This document shows positions 1 to 5,226 of a stretch of DNA of 5,735 nucleotides, in pieces; within the stretch, counting starts at the first letter, position 1; each line of letters starts with the position of its first letter. Source of the DNA: DASYUM01 sp036001225 (GTDB taxonomy: Bacteria; Methylomirabilota; Methylomirabilia; Rokubacteriales; DASRDR01); assembly GCA_036001225.1 (NCBI GenBank), contig DASYUM010000202.1, positions 1-5,735 on the forward strand. The letters are read 5' to 3'. The notes below the pieces were generated by a model. It was not told the origin of the DNA and made no database searches. It saw nothing but the letters and a program-made list of their open reading frames with translations. The position numbers and the translations under genes are program-made.

Positions 1-50
1 ACCAGCACGAGTAGCGCGAGGGTCGAAGCCAGCACGGTCACGACTCGCAT
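1..50 (-). CDS. 5' end of a leftward gene encoding a signal-peptide-like N-terminus (partial)
   Basis: Only the first 16 codons lie in the window; the rest runs off the left edge. Read on the minus strand from the ATG at 50-48 they give MRVVTVLASTLALLVL: one Arg followed by an uninterrupted hydrophobic stretch, as in the start of a Sec signal peptide or a membrane anchor. An AGGAGG Shine-Dalgarno (65-60) sits 9 bases upstream of this ATG, which is why I prefer it to the in-frame ATG at 59-57 that directly abuts the AGGAGG. The family cannot be told from so little sequence. The product is probably exported or membrane-bound. The gene is divergent from the FKBP gene at 312, so the two may share the spacer as a control region. 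Confidence 0.6.
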   Translation of the reverse strand, partial: MRVVTVLASTLALLVL

Positions 51-59
51 TGGGGTCAT

Positions 60-65
60 CCTCCT
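60..65 (-). promoter_or_regulatory. Shine-Dalgarno AGGAGG for the leftward partial gene
   Basis: A perfect AGGAGG on the minus strand ends 9 bases before the ATG at 50-48. It is the main evidence that the truncated leftward reading frame is a real gene, and it decides between two in-frame ATG codons. Confidence 0.6.
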
Positions 66-259
66 CTTCCGCTCCGGCGTCCACGGTTCGACGGGCGGGC
101 TCCCGCCTCGAGGTCTTGGCTGAGCAACCCCGCTGCCAGCCGCGGAAAAGGGGCGGGGGTCGCGGATTCGTTGCCGGGCCGATAGTTAGGCGAGCCGCGT
201 GGGTTCGGCGGACGAGGCCGGCGTGTCCCGGGCCGGACGGGGATCGTCCGCCGCATCGA

Positions 260-284
260 CACCCCGCCGAAGTTGGCGGGGGTG
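260..284. repeat. Strong inverted repeat upstream of the FKBP gene
   Basis: CCCCGCC (262-268) and GGCGGGG (275-281) form a perfect 7-bp stem around a 6-base loop. Allowing one bulged G, the stem extends to 9 bp (260-268 with 275-284). It lies 27 bases before the FKBP start codon in the spacer between two divergent genes. No T-run follows on either strand, so it is not a canonical intrinsic terminator. It could be an operator, an mRNA leader structure, or chance in G+C-rich DNA. The rest of the spacer (66-259) holds nothing I can name apart from a second 6-bp stem at 234-250. Confidence 0.35.
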
Positions 285-299
285 CCGGCCGTCGCCATG

Positions 300-305
300 T
301 AGCAT
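300..305 (+). promoter_or_regulatory. Candidate -10 element TAGCAT placed for a leaderless FKBP transcript
   Basis: TAGCAT fits the TANNNT pattern of a -10 box. Its last T is 7 bases before the A of the FKBP ATG at 312, the spacing expected when transcription starts on the start codon itself. No Shine-Dalgarno precedes that ATG, in keeping with a leaderless mRNA. There is no -35 match at normal spacing; TTGGCG at 273-278 is 21 bases away, which is too far. This is inference from position and motif only. Confidence 0.3.
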
Positions 306-311
306 GACCGC

Positions 312-872
312 ATGCGGAAGGGCCGACCCCACACCGGCCGGCACGCCCTCGGGCTCCTCGTGCTGGCGCTGCTCCTGTGCCCGGCGGCACTCCCGGCCGA
401 CCCCCCCGAGGCCTCGGGGCCGGACACGGCCGAGCCGGACGCCGTGGAAGTCCAGGCCGGCTCGGTGGTGCATCTCGAGTACACGCTGACGAACGCGGAG
501 GGAGAGCGGCTCGACTCCAACCAGGGCCGCACGCCGCTGGTCGTGACCCAGGGAAACGGCAACCTCATCCCCGGCCTCGACCGGGCGCTCCTCGGCATGA
601 AAGTGGGGGAGCAGAAGCGGGTGACGGTGCCGCCGGAGGAGGGCTACGGACCGATCGACCCCACGGCGAGCACCGAGGTGCCCAAGGACCGCCTCCCGCC
701 GGAGGCGCTGGCGGTGGGAACGCGGCTGCGGGGCCAGACCCGCAGCGGGCGCGAGGTGTCAGTGCGGGTGCGTGAGATCAAGGACGAGACAGTCGTCCTC
801 GACCTCAACCATCCACTGGCCGGTCAGACGCTGGTGTTCGAGGTGCGCGTCCTCCTGATCGAGCCGCCCTGA
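312..872 (+). CDS. Exported SlyD-like FKBP-type peptidyl-prolyl cis-trans isomerase
   Basis: This 186-residue protein should catalyse cis-trans isomerisation of Xaa-Pro bonds (EC 5.2.1.8) and probably acts as a folding chaperone outside the cytoplasm. Residues 1-30 form a Sec-type signal peptide: a basic start, a hydrophobic core at 12-22, and likely cleavage after ALPA (27-30). Cys23 is not in a lipobox, since Leu stands at -1. The FKBP fold shows at 52-113, including LIPGLDRALLGMKVGE (85-100) and the flap strand ending in GYG (111-113). Residues 114-158 match the insert-in-flap chaperone segment of SlyD (VPKDRLPPEAL), and NHPLAGQTLVFEV (166-178) is the SlyD-type return to the FKBP barrel. 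The His/Cys-rich metal-binding tail of E. coli SlyD is absent. An in-frame TAG at 300-302 blocks any earlier start. The gene converges on the EthD gene with 55 bases between. Confidence 0.93.
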   Translation: MRKGRPHTGRHALGLLVLALLLCPAALPADPPEASGPDTAEPDAVEVQAGSVVHLEYTLTNAEGERLDSNQGRTPLVVTQGNGNLIPGLDRALLGMKVGEQKRVTVPPEEGYGPIDPTASTEVPKDRLPPEALAVGTRLRGQTRSGREVSVRVREIKDETVVLDLNHPLAGQTLVFEVRVLLIEPP

Positions 873-876
873 CCGC

Positions 877-929
877 GAGCCGGGCCGACGACCGAGGACG
901 CTGAGCTGCGACGGTTATCGGGCCGGCTC
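877..929. terminator. Weak candidate bidirectional stem between convergent genes
   Basis: GAGCCGGGCCG (877-887) can pair with CGGGCCGGCTC (919-929) with one mismatch across a 31-base gap. It sits between the convergent FKBP and EthD genes, where a shared terminator would be expected. There is no T-tract and the loop is long, so support is slight; factor-dependent termination is as likely. Confidence 0.2.
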
Positions 930-1236
930 ACAGCTTGTACTCTTTGACCTCGAACACCTGCCGCTTCACTTGCCCGTCGAACGGCGGAAAGTGCTTGCTG
1001 TCGTCGAGGGAGATCTTCCGCTCGGGAGAGCTGAGCGCGCTCTGCAGGTCGTCCATCGAATCGAAGTAGAGGTCGCAGACCTGGTAGATCTCCTCGCCCG
1101 GTTCGCCGGTCGCCAGCGCGATCCGCCGGATCCGCGGCCACCGGGCGACGGTCGGCAGGTGCTTCGACCAGTAGTAGCTGTCGAAGGCCGCCGGATCCTG
1201 GGGCCGCCCCTGGTAGATCACCGACAGCTTGATCAT
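928..1236 (-). CDS. EthD family protein (small dimeric alpha-beta barrel)
   Basis: This is a 102-residue protein of the EthD family, which adopts the ferredoxin-like dimeric alpha-beta barrel fold. The family is named after a protein required with a cytochrome P450 for ethyl tert-butyl ether degradation in Rhodococcus; for most members the reaction is unknown. The evidence is the opening beta strand MIKLSVIYQG, the following DPAAFDSYYWSKHLPTVARWP (14-34) with its conserved HLP, and a second half with YFDSMDDLQSAL (57-68), where such proteins repeat the strand-helix pattern. Length matches the family. An AGGAGG lies 8 bases before the ATG. The gene starts 46 bases downstream of the channel gene on the same strand and is probably cotranscribed with it. 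The neighbourhood does not reveal a substrate. Confidence 0.85.
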   Translation of the reverse strand: MIKLSVIYQGRPQDPAAFDSYYWSKHLPTVARWPRIRRIALATGEPGEEIYQVCDLYFDSMDDLQSALSSPERKISLDDSKHFPPFDGQVKRQVFEVKEYKL

Positions 1237-1244
1237 CGGCTTCG

Positions 1245-1250
1245 CCTCCT
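1245..1250 (-). promoter_or_regulatory. Shine-Dalgarno AGGAGG for the EthD gene
   Basis: A perfect AGGAGG on the minus strand lies 8 bases upstream of the EthD ATG (1236-1234), inside the 46-base gap after the channel gene. It supports independent, efficient translation of the small downstream gene. Confidence 0.7.
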
Positions 1251-1282
1251 CTCGAGCGTTACCGTGTCCTCGCCCCGGGCAC

Positions 1283-2803
1283 TCAGACGTCGCCTCCGAT
1301 GAGGTCGAAGAACCGCCGCATCCGGCCGAGCAGGAAGTGAGGTGGCTCGGCGGACACCTCCGGTATCTCCACCGGAACCCGCTGGAACGTCTCCTGCTCG
1401 GCCTTGCGCCTGGTCATCGCCTGCGAGAGCCGCTCGGCTGCCGCCGGGTCGGAGAGCAAGACCGGCCGGAGGGCGTCCTTGGTCAGCACCAGGCACTCGG
1501 TGTCCTCGAGGGCCCGCACCGTCGCCGAGCGCGGAGCGCCGGTCAGCAGTGACATCTCCCCGAAGTAACTGGCCGGCTCGATGATCGCGATCGGCCGCTC
1601 GGCGCCGCCGCCCGGCGGCTGGCCGGTCACCTGGACCCGGCCGCGGGCGATGACGAAAAGGCTGTCGCCGGCTTCGCCCTGCCGCACCACCACCATGCCT
1701 GCCGGGTACGGCGCGATCTGGGCGCCCATCGCCAGGCGGTCGAGCTCTTCCTGGGTGAGCGCGGCCAGGAAGTCGATCCCCCGCAACAGACCGGCGATGC
1801 GGCCCAGCTCCTCGCGCCGGGCGGCCGCCTCCGCCGCCCCCACATCCCGCCAGTTCACCTCCGAGATCGGGTACGGGATCCGGATTCCCTGCCGGCGGAA
1901 GGCGTACCAGATGTGGGAGAGCACCTCGCCCTCGATCAGGTCGGCGTGGGCGAAGTCGGAGATCCAGTAGGTCACCCGGTAGTGGATCGAGAAGCTGTCG
2001 TACCGGCGGACGACCGCGAACGGCCGGGGATCCCGCAGGACCCGGTCCACTTCGAGGGCGGCGTCGACCAGGGCCTGGATGACCCGGTTCGGCGGCTCCC
2101 CGTAGACGACGCCGACCTCCACCGACTGCCCGTGGAGCGGAGTCGGCTGGCTCAGGTTCACGATCTCGCTCTTGGCCACCACGCTGTTGGGAATGACCAG
2201 GTAGTCGTCCTGGCGGAGGAGCTGGAGCTTGACCGCTCGCCAGCTCACCTCCTTGACCCGGCCGACCCGGTCACCGAAGCGCACCCAGTCCCCGGGCTCG
2301 AACGGCCGCTCGATCATGACGGCGAGGCCGGCGAAGAGGTTCGACAGCGTCTCCTGGAGCGCGAGCCCGAGAACGATCGACAGCGCCGCCGAGGTCGCCA
2401 CCAGCGCGGTGACGTCCACCCCCAACCGGGCGCGCATGAGCACGATCAGGACCAGAGCCGCGAAGAGCACCGAGACGATGTCGCGGAGGATGGCGGGCGG
2501 CGCAGCCCGGCCCCGGCGGACGGCGACCACGTCCACCGACATGACCTCCACCACCTTGAAGGCGGCGTAGGCGATCGTGAACAGGATGAGCACCTGCAGG
2601 TAGGGCCGCAGCCCTTCGCCGCTCACCGGGGCCAGGTAGCCGAAGAGGGCGAGGCTGCCGGCCAACGCGCCCAGGGATAGGGCGAAGATAAGGCGACGGA
2701 AGGGCGGCCGGCGGCAGACGGCGCGGATCAGGACGACGGTCCCGGCCAGCAGGATGAGGGCCGGGACACCCGCCCACAGAGCGTCGGTCAGACGGGGGTC
2801 CAC
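1283..2803 (-). CDS. MscS-family channel with C-terminal cyclic-nucleotide-binding domain
   Basis: A 506-residue inner-membrane channel of the MscS superfamily, of the bacterial cyclic-nucleotide-gated (bCNG) type. Hydrophobic segments lie near residues 8-30, 38-60, 69-88 and 104-124. The pore-lining helix follows at about 129-167, with the MscS signature LGLALQETLSNLFAG (145-159) and the turn ERPFEPGDWV into the beta domain. YLVIPNSVVAKSEIVNLS (201-218) is the typical end of that domain, followed by the alpha-beta vestibule to about 318. Residues 338-455 form a cNMP-binding domain: FGEMSLLTGAPRSAT (414-428) is a complete phosphate-binding cassette with Glu416 and the phosphate-contacting Arg425, so ligand binding looks intact. 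The frame is open further upstream to an ATG at 2989, but that would overlap the divergent dehydrogenase gene and add residues unlike the family. The GTG at 2803-2801 with GGAGGTG just before it is preferred. The known homologues gate poorly or not at all by tension; which ligand acts here is unknown. Confidence 0.93.
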   Translation of the reverse strand: MDPRLTDALWAGVPALILLAGTVVLIRAVCRRPPFRRLIFALSLGALAGSLALFGYLAPVSGEGLRPYLQVLILFTIAYAAFKVVEVMSVDVVAVRRGRAAPPAILRDIVSVLFAALVLIVLMRARLGVDVTALVATSAALSIVLGLALQETLSNLFAGLAVMIERPFEPGDWVRFGDRVGRVKEVSWRAVKLQLLRQDDYLVIPNSVVAKSEIVNLSQPTPLHGQSVEVGVVYGEPPNRVIQALVDAALEVDRVLRDPRPFAVVRRYDSFSIHYRVTYWISDFAHADLIEGEVLSHIWYAFRRQGIRIPYPISEVNWRDVGAAEAAARREELGRIAGLLRGIDFLAALTQEELDRLAMGAQIAPYPAGMVVVRQGEAGDSLFVIARGRVQVTGQPPGGGAERPIAIIEPASYFGEMSLLTGAPRSATVRALEDTECLVLTKDALRPVLLSDPAAAERLSQAMTRRKAEQETFQRVPVEIPEVSAEPPHFLLGRMRRFFDLIGGDV

Positions 2804-2805
2804 GC

Positions 2806-2812
2806 CACCTCC
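2806..2812 (-). promoter_or_regulatory. Shine-Dalgarno GGAGGTG deciding the GTG start of the channel gene
   Basis: GGAGGTG on the minus strand can pair over seven bases with the 16S rRNA 3' end and ends 2 bases before GTG 2803-2801, leaving 4 bases after GGAGG. The spacing is short but usable. It is the reason for choosing this GTG over the upstream in-frame ATG at 2989. Confidence 0.5.
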
Positions 2813-2814
2813 CA

Positions 2815-2833
2815 GGCCGGGCTGGAGCCGGCC
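2815..2833 (-). repeat. Hairpin in the predicted 5' leader of the channel gene
   Basis: GGCCGG (2815-2820) and CCGGCC (2828-2833) form a perfect 6-bp stem with a 7-base loop. If the leftward promoter below is right, this stem fills nearly the whole untranslated leader and ends 2 bases from the Shine-Dalgarno, where it could affect ribosome access. Short G+C stems are common in such DNA, so it may mean nothing. Confidence 0.3.
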
Positions 2834-2838
2834 GTTCG

Positions 2839-2867
2839 ATCTTACTGCAACCGGGCGACCCCGCCAA
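2839..2867 (-). promoter_or_regulatory. Candidate sigma-70-type promoter for the channel-EthD pair
   Basis: On the minus strand TTGGCG (2867-2862) and TAAGAT (2844-2839) are separated by exactly 17 bases. Each matches its -35 or -10 consensus at 4 of 6 positions. Transcription would start near 2832, leaving a leader of about 30 bases before GTG 2803. The placement in a divergent intergenic region is right, but the call rests on motif and spacing alone. Confidence 0.4.
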
Positions 2868-2880
2868 GAATTCCCTGGGC

Positions 2881-2886
2881 TATACT
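2881..2886 (+). promoter_or_regulatory. Candidate -10 element TATACT for the dehydrogenase-kinase-aldehyde dehydrogenase cluster
   Basis: TATACT matches the -10 consensus at 5 of 6 positions in otherwise G+C-rich DNA. It would start transcription near 2893, about 35 bases before the dehydrogenase ATG at 2928. No good -35 lies 16-18 bases upstream and there is no TG extension, so the promoter may need an activator. An imperfect palindrome at 2864-2878 lies directly upstream. Confidence 0.4.
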
Positions 2887-2927
2887 GGGTTCGCCACCAG
2901 ACCGTCACGCCGGAGGGAGAGCTCCCG

Positions 2928-4112
2928 ATGATCGACTTCAGCATCCCACCCGAGGTCGAGCAGATCCGGAAAGCCGTGAGCGATCTCATGGAGAGCCACG
3001 TCTACCCGGCCGAGGGAGAGATGAGCGACGAGGGGGAAGGGCTGCCGCTCAATCGGCTGCGCGCGCTCCAGGCCGAGGCCAAGGCGCGGGGGTTGTGGGC
3101 CCCCCACATGCCGGAAGAGGTCGGCGGCATGGGGATCGGCGTGGTCGGGCTGGCCCTTCTCAACGAGATCATCGGGCGCAGTCCGATCGGTCCCATCGTC
3201 TTCGGCTGCCAGGCGCCCGACGCCGGGAACTGCGAGATCCTCCACCTGTACGGGACCGAGGAGCAGAAGCGGACCTACCTCGTGCCCAACGTCGGGGGCG
3301 AGATCCGCTCGTGCTTTTCGATGACCGAGCCCGAGGTCTCGGGTGCCGACCCCACCAACCTCCAGACGACCGCCGTCCTCGACGGCGACCAGTGGGTGAT
3401 CAACGGCCACAAGTGGTTCACCAGCGGAGCCCTCGGCGCCGCCTACGCCATCGTCATGGCCAAGACCGACCCCCCGGCGAAGCCGCACAGTCGGTTCAGC
3501 ATGATCATCGTGCCGACCGACACCCCGGGCTTCCGCATCGTCCGGGCCATCCCGGTGATGGGTCATACCCGGGCCCGGGGCGGCCACTGCGAGGTCCGGT
3601 ACGAGAACTGCCGGGTGCCGGCCAGGAACCTCCTGGGGCCCCGCGGCGAAGGCTTCCGCATCGCCCAAGCCCGGCTCGGACCCGGCCGCATCCAGCACTG
3701 CATGCGCTGGCTGGGCGTCGCCCAGCGGAGCCTGGAGTTGATGTGCCGGCACGTGCTCAAGCGCGAGGCCTTCGGCGGCAAGCTGGCCGAGAAGCAGACG
3801 ATCCAGAACTGGATCGCCGACTCCGCGGCCGAGATCCAAGCGGCCCGCCTGATGACCCTCCACGCCGCCTGGAAGATGGACCAGAAGCTCGACTCCCGGG
3901 TGGACATCTCGCTCATCAAGTTCTTCGGCGCCAAGGTGCTCATCGACGTCATCGACCGGGCCATCCAGGCCCACGGGGCCGCCGGCATCTCGGCCGATAC
4001 CCCGCTGGAGGCCTTCTACCGGGAGGCGCGAGCCGCCCGCATCTACGACGGTCCGGACGAAGTCCACCGCATGGTCGTGGCCCGGCGGATTCTCCGGGAA
4101 TTCCAGGTCTAG
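2928..4112 (+). CDS. ACAD10/11-like acyl-CoA dehydrogenase
   Basis: A 394-residue flavoprotein of the acyl-CoA dehydrogenase superfamily, of usual full length. The N-terminal helical domain spans about 1-125. The middle beta domain carries FSMTEPEVSGAD (130-141) and WVINGHKWFTSGA (156-168), both flavin-contacting, and the C-terminal helical domain follows from about 235. GPGRIQHCMR (251-260), HGAAGIS (349-355) and RIYDGPDEVHR (371-381) resemble human ACAD11 and ACAD10 rather than medium-chain enzymes. At the usual catalytic glutamate (YEGT in MCAD-type enzymes) there is Asp374. ACAD10/11 act on 4-hydroxyacyl-CoAs after phosphorylation by their fused kinase domain; here the kinase is the next gene, 11 bases downstream. 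The ATG at 2928 is preceded by GGAGG at 2912-2916 (11-base spacing) and gives the family's normal start (MIDFSIPPEVEQIRK). Ordinary acyl-CoA oxidation on another substrate remains possible. Confidence 0.93.
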   Translation: MIDFSIPPEVEQIRKAVSDLMESHVYPAEGEMSDEGEGLPLNRLRALQAEAKARGLWAPHMPEEVGGMGIGVVGLALLNEIIGRSPIGPIVFGCQAPDAGNCEILHLYGTEEQKRTYLVPNVGGEIRSCFSMTEPEVSGADPTNLQTTAVLDGDQWVINGHKWFTSGALGAAYAIVMAKTDPPAKPHSRFSMIIVPTDTPGFRIVRAIPVMGHTRARGGHCEVRYENCRVPARNLLGPRGEGFRIAQARLGPGRIQHCMRWLGVAQRSLELMCRHVLKREAFGGKLAEKQTIQNWIADSAAEIQAARLMTLHAAWKMDQKLDSRVDISLIKFFGAKVLIDVIDRAIQAHGAAGISADTPLEAFYREARAARIYDGPDEVHRMVVARRILREFQV

Positions 4113-4123
4113 CCGCAGCAGCG

Positions 4124-5194
4124 TTGGCTGGCCCGCCTGACACCGACACCAGCCCGGTCCGGCCCGACGAGGAGCTGGACTGGAAGGGCCTCGCCGGCTA
4201 TCTCCGGGATCGCCTCCCGACTGCCGATGGGTCGCTGGCCGTCAGCCAGTTCCCGGGCGGCCATTCCAACCTGACCTACCTGCTCCGCTTCGGCGACCAG
4301 GAGTACGTTCTCCGCCGGCCACCCCTGGGGCCGGTGGCGCCGACCGCCCACGACATGGCACGGGAGTACCGGGTGCTCTCCGCACTGTGGCCCGTCTTCC
4401 CACCGGCCCCGCGGCCGTACCTGCTCTGCGAAGAGGCCGCCGTGATCGGCGCCCCCTTCTACGTGATGGAGCGTCGCCACGGGCTCGTCGTCCGCACCAC
4501 CATCCCGCCCGAGCTCGGAGACGACCTCGCGCTCCGGCGGCGCGCCAGCCAGGCGCTGGTGGACACGCTGGTCGGCCTCCACGCGGTGGACTGGGCCGCC
4601 ATCGGCCTGGCCGGCCTCGGGCGGCCGGCCGGGTTCGTCGAGCGCCAGGTCCGCGGCTGGGCCGAGCGCTACGAGCGGGCCAAGACGCGCGACATCCCGG
4701 CCATCCGCGACCTCGCGCGCTGGCTCGCCGAGCGCATCCCGCCCGCGCTGCCGCCGACCCTCCTCCACAACGACTTCAAGCTCGACAACGTGATGCTCGA
4801 CCGCACCGATCCCGGGCGCGTGATGGCCGTCCTCGACTGGGAAATGGCGACCCTCGGTGATCCGCTGGTGGACCTGGGACTCCTCCTCTGCTACTGGGGT
4901 GACCCGGTGGACCCACCGGCCCGCCGGCAGTCGGTGAGCCAGGTCACCGCCGAGCCCGGGTTCCTCACCCGGGCCGAGGTGCTCGCACGCTACGGGGTGG
5001 CGACCGGTCGTGACGTCTCCCGCATCGCCTTCTACGAGACGTTCGCCCTCTACAAAGTGGCGGTCGTGGTCCAACAGATCTACGTCCGCTACGCGCGAGG
5101 GCAGACCCAGGACGCGCGCTTCGCCGGCTTCGAGCAGCGCGTGATCGGCCTGGCCGAGGCGGCCCTCGACCTGGCCGAGCGCTCGGGACTCTGA
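4124..5194 (+). CDS. APH-family kinase, ACAD10/11 kinase-domain type (FadE36-like phosphotransferase)
   Basis: A 356-residue cytosolic kinase of the aminoglycoside phosphotransferase/choline kinase fold. FPGGHSNLTYLLR (43-55) is the nucleotide-binding loop; YVLRRPP (61-67) carries Arg64/65 where many kinases have Lys, as is usual in this subfamily, and Glu81 in AREYRVL is the likely partner. LLHNDFKLDN (213-222) is the catalytic loop with Asp217 and Asn222. VLDWEMATLGDPLVDLG (236-252) holds the metal-binding Asp238. These residues are intact, so the enzyme should be active. Sequence style and position beside an ACAD11-like dehydrogenase point to hydroxyacyl-CoA (or the free acid) as substrate, not antibiotics. 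No ATG or GTG lies between the dehydrogenase stop and the conserved PVRPDEELDW, so I place the start at TTG 4124-4126. It has no clear Shine-Dalgarno and probably relies on translational coupling. The frame stays open upstream through the dehydrogenase gene, but that part is out-of-frame noise. Confidence 0.88.
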   Translation: MAGPPDTDTSPVRPDEELDWKGLAGYLRDRLPTADGSLAVSQFPGGHSNLTYLLRFGDQEYVLRRPPLGPVAPTAHDMAREYRVLSALWPVFPPAPRPYLLCEEAAVIGAPFYVMERRHGLVVRTTIPPELGDDLALRRRASQALVDTLVGLHAVDWAAIGLAGLGRPAGFVERQVRGWAERYERAKTRDIPAIRDLARWLAERIPPALPPTLLHNDFKLDNVMLDRTDPGRVMAVLDWEMATLGDPLVDLGLLLCYWGDPVDPPARRQSVSQVTAEPGFLTRAEVLARYGVATGRDVSRIAFYETFALYKVAVVVQQIYVRYARGQTQDARFAGFEQRVIGLAEAALDLAERSGL

Positions 5195-5215
5195 GGCCGA
5201 CGGGCACCGCCAACC

Positions 5216-5221
5216 AAGGAG
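5216..5221 (+). promoter_or_regulatory. Shine-Dalgarno AAGGAG for the aldehyde dehydrogenase gene
   Basis: AAGGAG ends 5 bases before the ATG at 5227, in the 32-base gap after the kinase gene. It fixes the start of the truncated aldehyde dehydrogenase. Confidence 0.7.
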
Positions 5222-5226
5222 AGAAC

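Noticed and set aside
50..307. An 85-codon plus-strand frame in the left spacer
   Set aside because: It begins antisense to the leftward gene's start, has no Shine-Dalgarno, and encodes a low-complexity Arg/Gly/Ala/Pro-rich peptide.
56..598. A 180-codon minus-strand frame crossing the left spacer and the start of the FKBP gene
   Set aside because: It is Arg/Pro/Ser-rich with no domain, is antisense to the FKBP coding region, and would overlap the better-supported leftward gene start and its Shine-Dalgarno.
1913..2680. A 255-codon plus-strand frame across the channel gene
   Set aside because: It is rich in Asp, Arg, His and Glu with no hydrophobic core, and lies antisense to an unmistakable MscS-type channel.
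2804..2989. A 62-residue N-terminal extension of the channel from the ATG at 2989
   Set aside because: It would overlap the divergent dehydrogenase coding region and promoter region, and its residues look like non-coding translation. GTG 2803 has a Shine-Dalgarno and leads straight into the first membrane segment.
2880..4067. A 395-codon open frame on the minus strand, opposite the acyl-CoA dehydrogenase gene
   Set aside because: Its translation is low-complexity, rich in Gly, Asp, Val, Leu and His, with no domain pattern. It mirrors the codons of a clear dehydrogenase, an artefact common in G+C-rich genes.
3095..4123. Kinase reading frame open for over 1 kb upstream inside the dehydrogenase gene, suggesting a fusion
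   Set aside because: The upstream translation is Arg/Pro/Gly-rich noise in a different frame from the dehydrogenase. The dehydrogenase ends with a normal stop and C-terminus, so these are two genes, not a frameshifted fusion.
4109..5074. A 321-codon minus-strand frame across the kinase gene
   Set aside because: It shows no recognisable motifs and a composition typical of antisense frames; the sense strand has complete kinase motifs.
4124..5194. Aminoglycoside-resistance gene
   Set aside because: The fold is shared, but the sequence style and the operon with an ACAD10/11-like dehydrogenase point to acyl metabolism, not antibiotic modification.
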